NCBI GenBank assembly: GCA_021014325.1
Contig: CM037459.1
Location: 14,720,501-14,784,500 of the forward strand
Source: Plazaster borealis
Lineage: Eukaryota > Echinodermata > Asteroidea > Forcipulatida > Labidiasteridae
Length of the DNA stretch: 64,000 nucleotides
Direction of reading: 5' to 3'
Positions 35,876-47,600 of this stretch are shown here, piece after piece; the first letter of the stretch is position 1, and each line of letters starts with the position of its first letter. Below the pieces are notes generated by a model, which made no database searches, was not told the DNA's origin, and saw nothing but the letters and a program-made list of their open reading frames with translations. Made by a program: the position numbers and the translations under genes.

Positions 35876-38800
35876 ATGGAGGTTGCGAAAACGGTGTTCA
35901 CCAAGGATGAAAAGAAATGCTTCAAAAGATTTCTCTTGAAAGAATTTCAGATGACTGAGCTTCTGTCACTGGTGGAAACCATAACTAATCGAATGGTCAC
36001 CGTTCAAAGCAAAAAAGGTAGGTGACGTGTGTGTCGGCCCTATTTTGTTTTCTTCTTCCTTTTCTAATTTCAGTGCAGCCTTCAAATGATTGAAGATGTA
36101 CGCACTGCCAGACACACGGGGTGAACCCCCCCCCCCCCTAGCGATAAGTCAGTCCGCGCAATAATGCAAACAAGTATCCTCCCGTGTCCGGTTTTCGATG
36201 TACTAATGCCTTTTTCTTTGAATTGAAAAAAAAAAATAATGATGCCATATATCAACTGATGCCCTAACTACCTTCCTTTGTTTATAAGAAGTATGTAAAA
36301 ATATATTAAAACTTGATAGACATTGAAACTTTCACACCACGCACCGATCTTCGATGACTTCAATAGCGTCCCCGTGTTTTGAGTTTGACCTGTTTTCGAG
36401 GCAAACAAGAAAGTATGGTGTCCTGGTGAAGCCATAAGCAGAAGAAACATCTGCAGTGACTTCAAGTGTTCTGTGAGACGTTGTGTATGACTCTATAGCC
36501 AGCAGTTGTCTTCATTTTATTCAAAATATTTTTTATTTAATTTTAAAAATTACGATGGTAATTTGCAAAAACTAAAAATTAAAAAAAATTTTAAAAAAAG
36601 TGTCAATAAGTCTTGGCTTTCAAATCTGATTTTTAAAAAAGTTTTGAATCTTGTTATGTTTCTTAACATTTATAATAAAGCATATCAATAAACAGTGATA
36701 TTTGAATCACCAAGCCAATGTTTAAATTTTAATGTTATTAATAATAAATGATATGAGGGTTTAAAAAAAATTTCTCCAGACTATTAGAAAATGATATAAG
36801 GCACATGGCTTCTTTAAGCCTCTGTATTTTTTTCCCCGGAATGCTCAGCAGAATTTTAAGTCAGATGATTTTATCATCGTGAATTGTGAATTGAAAAATT
36901 GTTCGATGAAACTTTTTCGGCGGGCAAATTTTTTGGCCCCGACAGTATGATAGTATGACATATTTTTGTACCTTGTAGAAATGCCTAAAATGCCACAAAT
37001 TGTTGCAATACAAGTGCAACTTGCCAGTGGAGCCTCACATAATTCTAAGTTTTGGTCAAAGGAGAGGAGACTCTTTGCTTGGCAAGTCAAACCACAAAAA
37101 TTGTATCTAGGGACTGTTTACATCGCGCGCAGAGAGGTAAAAGATTTGCATCGATTTCAGGGACGCCCTGAAAACAGGACCTCCTACGACTGCTTGAAAC
37201 GTGACTCGAGGTTAAATCACGATTGATGGACATAGGGATTGTCTTCACTTCATTCTTGAGACCAGGTTTTTTACAACCCCCCACCCCCCAATTTTGTTGC
37301 TCCCACATGTTTTTGCATCCCATCGAATTCACGTTAAGCCTGTACCCCTTCTCCCTTGGACTATTTTATCCTTGATTTTCCCAAATAATCATTACCTAAA
37401 TTATTAAGCCACCTGAAAATGATGGTTGATGCCAAATTGGCAACTTGGGATGGGAGAAGGGGTGGCGGCTGGCGGGACAACATTGGGTCAGGTTGGTAAT
37501 TTCTCCTGTGATACACAGTACAATTGGCTACATTTTAAGTTTCCCGCTGTCTGTTTATGTTTCGTGCAATTTATGAATGGCCTGTCACGTTAAAAACTTA
37601 AGTTTAAAACATTAATATTAACAACTTTAAATATTTTTGTAATGTTTAACTTCAAAATAAATTAAATGTAGTAAATCCGCATAACACAGTTTTTTCATAG
37701 CTTTTAATGTATTATTTCTTAAATTATACTCTTTATTAAACATGCAGAAAATATTCATACTGGTCGAGGATATAATCTGACACGACAACATGGAGTCGCA
37801 CTTGCACGATCGAAAAGTGTGGAGTGATGTTTATAAAGGCCATTTACATGAAAACGCACAGATAACTTTTTGATTTGCACAGATGAAAAGTTGGTTCAGG
37901 AACTTTTCAACACTATTTTATGATTTTCACTATTCCAACAAAGCCTTTTTCGATTCCCTTTTTGTGCAGAATTGAGCAACTCTGAGGTTGGGCTCTTCCC
38001 CAACGTTGTGCAATACTGCAACTCAACATTGCACTGGAGTCTTTTTATATTTTTTATGACAACTTCTCAAACTAAAATGCTGTATGTTTGGCTGCTTTCA
38101 GTATTAAATTTGTTATTGTTTTCTGTCAATTAAAGTTTCATAATGATGCTTCTAGGCTATAAATGTGGTTGGATGTATGATTAGTATAGACTCAACTGCT
38201 AAGAAAACTTTACTGTTTTTTCTCATCAGCGCCCGCATGGAAAATGTCAAAAAGGTTTCATAAAATCCTTATTGACTATCATTCAACAAAAATTCCACTT
38301 TTGTTAGTATTAATCAAGTCATATTTTCATTCTTACTGCAGAGGCCATCAAAGCAATCATCAGATACTCCGATAATGCACTTGAGCTTCTGCGCAGGAGA
38401 AAGGTCAAAAAAGAGTACATCTTCCGTTTTTTAGCATCAGAGAATGTAGTCGTGTCGGCAACGTCTGACAAGGCAACACTCATGAGGCAGTTTTTCTGGC
38501 ATTGTGGAACACCAGCACCTGCATTTGAGGAAGCTGAAGAGGTAAGGCAGTCTTATCGATGGGTGAAGTTAATGCTCAAATTGGGTAAAGGTTCCCATCA
38601 GACAAAGTTGTTGGTTGTTTTTTCTTTTGAGATGATCACCAAAATAGAAACATCCCAAAGATGTTTGTGGTTTTTTGCTGTTTAAGTGAAGTGACCAACA
38701 AGCAAAAAGAGAACAATACCCTCATGTTGTCTAAAATGAAAATATTGCGTAGCATGTCCACACTCTTTTCAGTATAGACGATGTGACCTGTGACATCACA

Positions 38801-40422
38801 TGTTTACAAAAGAGCCACAGAGCCTGGACTTCCTGCAGGCACGATTTGTACACAGACTAATGGAATAAAACATACAATCGTATATTTTATGGAGATTGCA
38901 CTGTTTAATTCCTATCAACTTTTGATATGATGAAAGGGGGCACATCTCAAAACTTGTCCAGCTTTTACTTTCATAATTCTTGGATTTATGTGGAAATTAT
39001 GACACAAAATGTCAACTTTCCCATAGGACCTGTGTAGTCAGCCTCGCTACCATGGGCAGTGCGCCATATCGATACCTCTCACCACTAACCCCTGGGAGGG
39101 AAACACTGTAAATCAACGCTGATTGGCTCCCAAAAGTGACTGATTTGCGTGCACGCTTGTTAATTACATTCGAGCGCTTGTGTAGGGCACTTGTGGGGCT
39201 CTTAGTACGCGCGTAAAAATGCACGTAGAACGCGTGTAAAAATGCAAGTATTTCGACGCAATACATTCAAATAAATCATGTTTTTACATGGTCTCCCTAA
39301 ACTGCATACAGTTAGACGTATCAAAAGATCGAAAAAGAATGGGAGGGGCCAGTTGCTCTATGACTTGATGCGTATTTTGACAGCACGCTCTGCGTAGTCT
39401 CTAAAACAGAATGGATCAACCACAGGACTAATTAAAATAGCCAAATATATGGGCTACTTTCGTTTCACGCTTCCAGGGTGTATAATCGAGCAAGGCATTC
39501 TGGGAAAGAAAACAAAATGGCGCGGCGAGATCGTACACCATGGGAACGAGGTTGCTGTGTAGTATCTTGCCTGCCAGAATACCCAAAGAATGCACAAGGT
39601 CACACTTATTGTAAACAAAGTTCACATGGTCTATACCCCCTTCTTTTGCCCCCTTTCAATATTGATGATGCAACCTGAACATTAGGGTTGTTTAAAGATA
39701 TTTTTATTCAAGTGTAGCTCAAGATTGAGCCATCAAACCTTCTGTACTTATTGGACAAAAACAGGTTATTTTCATACTAGTATGGCAACTAGAGCATGTA
39801 ACAAGTATTTCCCATTAATTAATTTCAGGTTGCTGAAAAACCTTACAAAATCCAACAAACAGCTTTAAACGTCAGTTTAACAGTTGTTCAACAGCACATA
39901 CATGTACCAAGCAACTGCCCAACACGGGTTCCAAGTATCACACAACAACTTGCTCAACAATTTACGTCATGGTTCTACCGCCAGTTGAACTCCAGTGCTC
40001 AAGGCAGCATACCCACCCCCTCTGAGTGGGGACCTCATCACTTCTGGGAGGATTCCAAACTTAAACTCATCATCACCTCATCAGAAAGACGAAAAGAAGT
40101 CTTCGAAGGGGCTGAACTTGTTGCAAACCGATTGAAAAGTTTGGTTAGTGATGAAGGGCTGATGTTCAATCCCAACATTAGCCCAAGTGGTACCAGCGGA
40201 TTGGACGACCCCCATGGACTAGTCATGGTGAGGGTTTGTGGGACTGTTCATCAACAGGATAAGTGTCGCGGACTATTTGAGCAACAGTTTGGGCTCATCA
40301 GAGACCCATTGAAACAGAACACCTGGAAAATTAAATTCACTGATATGAACCTGAAACAGTGTACTGTGGAAAGAATGCCAACTTTAGAGGGTTCACCTGA
40401 TAGATTGTTAGCAATCACGTAA
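35876..40422 (+). CDS. C3orf38: C3orf38 homologue (DUF4518 protein)
   Basis: Three exons, all GT-AG and in phase: 35876-36017, 38342-38541 and 39829-40422 (TAA). Together they give 311 residues, close to the human protein's length of roughly 330. Recognised by the N-terminal pattern, from memory of the human protein: ETITNRMVT near residues 38-46, then AIKAIIRYSDNALELLRRRK (49-68) leading into KVKKEYIFRFLAS. The C-terminal exon encodes a mixed alpha/beta-looking domain with PTPSEWGPHHFWEDSKLK and VCGTVHQQDKCRGLFEQQFG. No signal peptide or membrane segment. The biochemical function is not established, so I infer none. The start follows taaac and is the first ATG of the exon. It lies head to head with the C48-like gene. 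The coding sequence is intact. Confidence 0.85.
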
Positions 40423-41055
40423 TCGGAATTGTAAATGATGAATCAGCAGTTGTATTGAAACGAATGTAATGTTTGGTTTTACATTACACTGATGTGTTTT
40501 AAGCACTGTTGCTTAACAGTATGAATTCCACACGTACCTCGGTCGAAATTCTTAATTAATAACCATCTTCATTCTCAAGCAGTGTCTAATATTAAATAAC
40601 ACCCCTTGTAAGGATTCTGCCTTTTGATTCGTCTATAGAGCGCATCACATGATATGTTTCAGTTTTACTAAAAAGCTGTGCGAACAAGACGCGCTATACA
40701 TGCAGCAAACAATGTACTATATCCGTGGTGACCAATGGTACTATACACTTAGCAACCAGTGTACTATACCCATAGCAACAGCAGCATCTTGGTACCTAGA
40801 TGTCTAGCATAATACAAGTGATCCCCGGAGTGTTCTTTTTTCCCTCGGCTTTGCCTCAGGCAAAATGGAATGCGCTGAGGATCACCTCGGGAGTTGTAGC
40901 CTTCGAAGCAATCAGTATTTGTATACTATTATTCAAAGAATATTTGAAGGGATAATTTGTTGGTTGCTGTAAGTAATTTGCTAAACAATTTTCTTGATAT
41001 GAAACCAGCCTTACTTTTTGTAGCATGCAACTTGTTTTCCCTCTGGATGTACTAC

Positions 41056-41061
41056 AATAAA
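41056..41061 (+). terminator. Candidate polyadenylation signal for the C3orf38 homologue
   Basis: AATAAA about 630 bases after the stop codon, the first hexamer noted downstream. Another occurs at 41107. Supportive only. Confidence 0.3.
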
Positions 41062-41221
41062 AATAGCCAAATCAAGTAACTAATTCAAAGCTCATATTAA
41101 TTGGTAAATAAATCATTGATCCCTTGTTTATTAGATGATGCGTTGCTGATCATTTCTTATTACATTTTCTTGGCAATTTATTTTCAGCAATATACATTGT
41201 AGCAACCATAAAACCATTTTA

Positions 41222-41600
41222 ACGGAGGGTCACAGATTGGTTTTGTCAACGTTATGCTGATTTAAAGGCCAAATTATCAATAAAGAAACAGTAAATGTCA
41301 CTTGTGAAAGTTCCCGCTGAATAAAGTGTCTACTTGCTGAGAATGTACCAACCGTATATCTGGCCGCAGCATTCGCGAACGGACACCACAGAAATTTGAG
41401 GTCTGAGAAATGATTCATGTATGAATCGTTTCTCAGATTCAAATGTTTTGGGGTGAACAAAAATCAAAGCCATATTACTTCGAAGGGAATCCTGTTTCTA
41501 AAAATAGTTTATGCTATCGACAGCTGCAGTGCTTTTCGCCAAGTAAGTTTTATGGTCATTAATATTGTTTAGTATTGACCAATATATGACCCTACCTTTA
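41222..41600 (+). mobile_element. Inverted-repeat element, family 3
   Basis: Left end ggagggtcacagattggt, right end accaatatatgaccctacct in inverse orientation. Interior words gctgcagtgcttttcgccaagtaag and gaatcgtttctcagattcaa recur at 52078-52322 and 56595-57016. Confidence 0.7.
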
Positions 41601-41883
41601 GTTAACATAGTTATTTATATTGCATAAATGAGTGCCTTCATGATAAATTCACAAACTTACTCAAAATCAAGACTATTTGAATGACTTTATCTTTCCATAT
41701 TTTATCATCCTTAATAGAAATTTAAAAAGAAAAAGCCTGTTCTAATACAAGCTATCTTGTTTTTATCCAATTCAAATCTGTGTAAATAAAATGTGACTAG
41801 ATTAGTAAGATTAGTTTGATCCCCCTTTGTTTTGATGAGAATCAATGATGGTAAACAAAACCTTACTTTCCCTTTGTGGCATA

Positions 41884-42160
41884 TCATGGTCGAGCGGTCT
41901 AGTTCACCGGACCCAAGCTCTAGTGTTGTCAGCAGAAGAGTGTGGGTTCGAATCCTGGTCCTACTAGATGATACCCAGGCTTACATCTTTATGGACTGTG
42001 AAGGGGTAACCCTGTTTCAGCCCCAGGAGTAGGTGGCAACGTGCCCCTGGTGACAGTTGATTTGGGTCAACAGCCCAAATCAGTTAAGTGTAGCCCTCAC
42101 CTTGAAGTGGCCGTCCGGCCTTGTGATGTTGGGCGATCTCACATAAAAAATTAAAAAATC
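41884..42160 (+). mobile_element. tRNA-Leu-like SINE
   Basis: Head tcatggtcgagcggtct (A box) and gggttcgaatcctggt (B box, 41943-41958), then a non-tRNA body and an A-rich tail (cacataaaaaattaaaaaatc). Same head type as at 62121 (+), 54384 (-) and 55812 (-). Confidence 0.7.
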
Positions 42161-43442
42161 AATGTTTTTCCATACTGCTTGTCAATCAATCAACCAACCA
42201 ATCAATCAATCATCAATCTTTCAAGAAATGTTGATAATAATTGACAGCTTTTGTAAATTTTAACTAGATATATTGCAGCCTGTGTGGGTCTCTCAACCCC
42301 TCCCCCTCCCTTGCCCTTCTTCCCTGTGGGTAAATAAGCCAAGTGATCACTTAGGAATTGTTTTTATGGATCCTTTATCCAGTGGTTTTATTTTCATTTG
42401 TTGGACAGCATTATTGTTATCTTTGTTATAAGGTATTATACTTGCAGCTCTAGTGTTTGGACTTATTGTCCATTAGAAAGCTTAAATGGTCATTCTGTTT
42501 GCACAGTTTCATTCCCCTCATACTGTAGAAATGTAAATTATTTTTTATACGGCTGCCTTTTAAATATCTGTCAATATCTTCCCTTCAGCTCAATCATGTT
42601 TGTATATTATGCGTGTAGAGGCCTAGAGTATGCACTAGAGCAACAATTCTATTGTCAGCAGCTGAGTAAGACATTTCACTGTAGGTAAAAGTTTTGGACT
42701 AATTTATATTCTTTTGGGAAGTTGAATGTACATGTACAAATCTTAGTTACCTTCCCTAATCCTTCTACATCCTCTTTGCCAAAATGAAGAATTCGGAAGG
42801 ACTGAGGGCCTCAGACCAAAAGAACAATCTTTTAAGTCCAAACAATTCGGTGTGAAGTGGCATAGGAGAGGAGGATATTGAAGGAATGAGGTCACCTTTA
42901 GGCAAAAAGGCTGGGAGGAGTAAGAAAATTTCCTATGAGATTAAAAAATAACAAACAAATAAAAATATAAAAAATCTGACCAGATTGTTAGTGTCTGTAA
43001 TTTTCTTTATAATTACATCTTTATTAGTTAGTGTGACCTCCAAAGCAATATTTTCCTTTAATATACCTTTAATATACCTTTTTTTATTATATAATGATAG
43101 GCCTAATTAAGTTCAGTTAAATTGGAAAACCAAACATACTATTTGTGGTTCTAAATTTTTATGAAATATTTATCATTAGCATAGATTTGGTATTCTCTAT
43201 TTTGTAGTATTTATTATTAGAAAGTTTTGTTTATATTACTTTCAATCAAACATTCTCCTTAATTGACTACATTATTTGTTTTATGTGTTTTAATTTACTG
43301 AAGTGGAACATTTATCTTCTTGTTTCGGATTTAAAAAAGTCATACACTAACTGCAAAATATTTATTTTTTAAATGCTGATTATTAGGCCCTTTTAATTTA
43401 CGAGATTATTAGTAAGCATAGGCCATAGTGCTTATAAACAAT
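42161..43442. other. Intergenic, no gene seen
   Basis: AT-rich with a short (caat)n-like run at 42183-42215. No supported coding or RNA feature. Confidence 0.4.
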
Positions 43443-43625
43443 TTCGGACCGAGTTGGCTTCGGACCGAGTTAGCATCGGACCGAGTTAACCTCGGACCGA
43501 GATGACTTCGGACCGAGTTGACTTCGGACCGAGTTGACTTCGGACCGAGTTGACTCGGACCGAGTTGACTTCGGACCGAGTTGACTCAGACCGAGTTGAC
43601 TACGGACCGAGTTGACCCATAACCG
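43443..43625 (+). repeat. Tandem repeat of ttcggaccgagttgac
   Basis: About eleven copies of a 15-18 bp unit, cggaccgagttgactt, with one- and two-base length variants. It lies about 1.1 kb upstream of EIF2B5. Confidence 0.9.
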
Positions 43626-43702
43626 AATATATACCGGTATATTATACACATATGGACTGGCAATGAGGTCATTAGAGCATGTCTATCTCCGAGGTGACTG
43701 TG

Positions 43703-43798
43703 AGCATGGAGCTAGCTCCATGCTGTGAGTGACTAAAAGAGGGACCTATTTCCCTAGGGAAGTGGGTCCCTCTTCTGGTCACTCACAGGCCCGAGGAG
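43703..43798. repeat. Nested palindromes
   Basis: 43703-43724 is a perfect 22-bp palindrome (agcatggagct and its complement). It abuts a hairpin, ctgtgagtgac to gtcactcacag (43724-43798), with inner arms agagggacc/ggtccctct around tccctaggga. No gene; likely a foldback element. Confidence 0.75.
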
Positions 43799-44683
43799 GA
43801 AAAGACGTGCATGGGTGACTGAATTATGCCGTCCGTATGTGTTTTAAAAAACACCTCTGTCTAAAAAATATGAAAGAAAGAAACTTTGCAGGGTTTTATA
43901 ACTAAACTGTTTTAATTCAACAATTAACTCATTGTAACCAGTCAAAAATTGTAAGTATATTGCCCGGTTCGGAATCTATTTCCCGCAAATTATGTGCGCA
44001 CGATGTCTTGACACGCAGCATCTAGTGCACTACAATCCCGGCCAAAACGCTTGGGCCACCCGTTCCTAATGTTACAATAACCATTCCCTGTCTGACAATA
44101 GTCATTCTATGTGATTCAACATTGAAAGGGGGCAGGGGGGCGAGATATGGCCGAGATTGTAGCCTCTAAGTGAACCCCAGGTGACCATGTTTCAGCCAAC
44201 CAGAATGCAGACCTACCAAGTGTGTTACAAATACATTATAATGAACAAATTTAAAACAAAAATGTCATTAAATTGTGAGAAAAGGTTTTAAAAGGACATA
44301 GAAAAAGATTAACATTTTCGGGCATAATCTTCTAAAATAAACATTTGAAGAATCAAATAAACCAAAGGTAGCCCCTTAATTAAAAACACTTCAAGGGAAA
44401 ATATGGTGCGTCTAAATAGTGGATCCTTTTTTCTTTGGTCTAAAACCCATAAGTCTTTTGAGCCACGCGAGCCACCGTCTCGCTGTCAAACTTGAGACTA
44501 AGATGCACAATGACGGTCATGGACGGTATTTGACCGAAGTGCTAGAATAATAATGTTATTGTGCTAGACTTTGATCGGGATTGACGGTCGTGGCGCGCGC
44601 ACACACGATATCTCCCTCCGACCCCCCCCCCCCCCCATACACATATATCACACACATGCAGCAGTCGTCGAACTTGCATCATC

Positions 44684-47600
44684 ATGGCGGCGAATACGAA
44701 GAAAAGTAGAGGGAAAGGAGACAATGTTTTGCAGCAAGAAGACATTCTGCAAGCTGTGGTCTTAGCTGATAGTTTTAATGTTAAGTTCGCACCGATCACG
44801 TTGGAGAGGCCACGGGTGAGTGTGATCTCTTGATTTATTTTAAGCTCAACAAACTTGCTAATGCTAATTGCATGAATTGCTATTGCTCAAGCCTTCATCA
44901 GGCGATTATTTCACTTGTGGCCTGAACATGCTGAATGACCGACACTGGCATCTGTGTCTGATTTCATCATATTCAATCATAGGCTGTTTTGAAACAATCT
45001 AAATTGGGCAAAATAACCCAATTTCAAAATGTTGCCTCACCATGATGAAAGAAAGAGATGTCTCCAAAACGCAATTTATACTAGCATGACTAGTTCAGAG
45101 ATTAGAGTTAGACTTGTATATTCTGTTATTTAGTTACACTCACACTGGTGTACTGTAAATTTTGATGATTATGGGTAGGCCTATAAACTGCTGCGAATGT
45201 CAAAGGTCTTGGAGAATTTCAGTTTTTTTTTCTCAATATTTTGTACCTGGAACCAGTTTTGGGGCCTTGCAAAAATTGTATTAAGAGCTCTATCCATGCT
45301 CTATCATTGCTTAGGGGTGTAGCCACATAGCCTATGTTGGGCGCAATCTTTGAAGATGGCCTTTTTTAAAATTCGCGTGGTGTGCCATTTTTTTACTGCG
45401 CGAACTTTGTTTCCTTGCATGATTTTAAAATTTGCGCAGGGTAGCTCTGGCGCAAATTTTGAACACCGCGCGATCTTTGTCGTTCAACCGTATCGTCACC
45501 ACTTGTCGTGAAATTATAAGCTGTATGAAGAAAATATACCTCAATAGTTTAAAAGGGTAGGTTCATAGTAGCATTATGCTGGATCTTTACTTATGGCTGA
45601 AGTGATTTTTTTTGTTAAAAAATATGGAGAATGTTGAAAAAACAGGGTTGCCCACGAACTGTAAGTTCATAATTCCTTCGGAGTGTACGTGCATGCTGAA
45701 CCCGCACCCCACTAAATAAACTCCCGGCCTACAGCATACAGTGCAAAATGCTAAGTATCCTTTATTTCAGTTGCCATCCAAAATACCTAAAGTTGGAAGT
45801 CAACAACCCCAGGTCACAATTTGGAAATTGTTTTACACTTTCCTCCTTTTAATTGGGCTCCTGTCTTATTTTTTTATTATAGAATGTTTTGAGGGCCTAC
45901 AAAATATTAATGAGTCCGACCATGGAGGAAGAAAATATCCTCCATGGTCCGACGCTCTGTTTTCTCCCCATTTAATAATCCTCTCCCCTTTTTGTTGTCT
46001 TGTGGTCAAACTTGTTGCCGAATCTGATCGGTAAATTCCCTTGCAAAACTCATCAAAGACTTCCTCCATAATTATTTGCTTGTCTGACGACGCCGGGGTA
46101 CTTGTGTGTCTGACAGCTGACGACGGACGTGATGTGATGAAAAACTGCGTCAGGGCGCTTGTCCTGAAGGAAATTGTTTATGCAAACCGTGTAGTTCGTG
46201 TCCCAGCTGCGCAATTTTTATTTGTGTGGGCAAACTTCAGTTCAAAAATCGCGCGCGCGCAAATTTTAAAATTGGCTTGCGCGAATTTTAAAAAAGGCCA
46301 TCTTCAAAGATTGCGCCCAACACCTACATAACAAACATAAAGTAGGCCTATGCAAAATCAAGCTTTTCTGATTTTCAATTATATATGTACGAGCGAGGGG
46401 GGTTCAGATTAATTTAGTGTATACAGCAGCCTGCAGAAAGAATGTGGGATGAGATACACTTGTTTTGAGGCCAAAGAGTTATTTGGGTGAAAGTCACCCT
46501 AGACTAGGTTAGGTACCAATTTACAGCCTTGTATCTTATTTTCAAAGGCGTTCTAAAACGTATTACAAAACGCAAAAATATTCAATGGCGCGAATCACGC
46601 ACACATGGAGGGGGATGCCACGCCCATTTTGAGGGACCTTAATTCCGAAACGACTTAGAGTTGGATTTTTTTTTTGCATTTCATTATACTAGAATGCTAG
46701 ATATACTTAAAATGAATTTCAGCCAAATCTGATATAGGTGACCCGTCACCCCATTGGTTGATTTGACACGGAATGACCCAGTTGTGATTTCGTCTTTTGC
46801 CAAAATCTCCTCAAATAAAATTATTGGGATCTATATTATAGGCCTAAAGCTCCTCCGATTTAGTGACAACAAGGCCTACATTATATATGACTCAATGAGA
46901 TTATCCAGTTTTGTGCATCCATTGCCTGTTATATTAACGGCCAGTGGTGGTGTCATCAATCATCCACCAACCCTCCTAGTTTGGAAGATGTGCCAATAAC
47001 TGTATTTAGTCTTGTTCGTTTGTTGATTGTTACCACCATTGTGTGCATTCTCCAAACCTGGAGCACCAAAGGGTAGCGTCTTGGACTCTTACTGTTACTG
47101 TTTCTTATTTTCGTCAACGATCTTCCTGCTTGTATCTCCAATACCACTACTAGGTTTGTTCGCTGATGATAGTGTTATTTATAGGCACGTCCAGGGCTCG
47201 AATTTGGGGGGGGAAATCCACAAGACCGCAGGACTTGTAGCTCAGAATCTTTACCGGACCGGGATTTTATTTACAAGACCAGAATCAAAATGAGAAGAGA
47301 CTAGAATCAACATGAGAAGAGACTAGAATCAAAATTAGCACACAGTTTTATCATCTAAACTGTTTTATTTGAACAAACACTAAGAGAAGATTGATCTCTT
47401 CTGTTTTATGGGTGATACTCAGCAGAATTGAAAGATATGTGTGAGACTCAAACTCAACATTTGAGCATCATTCTTTTGAGACAAAGATGTTGAATTGAAA
47501 AAAAAACCAAGACCACCGGACTTGTCCTGTCTTGAGTTTACTGGCCCAACACTGAAATCACTGGCCTCGGGCCGGTGGTCCAGTGTCAAATTCGAGCCCT

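Noticed and set aside
41884..41970. tRNA-Leu gene
   Set aside because: No acceptor stem closure, and the same head with the same kind of body recurs at 54, 55 and 62 kb, so it is a SINE.
46041..46331. 96-residue open frame
   Set aside because: Runs into the terminal repeat of the 45336-46321 element and has no intron-exon support.
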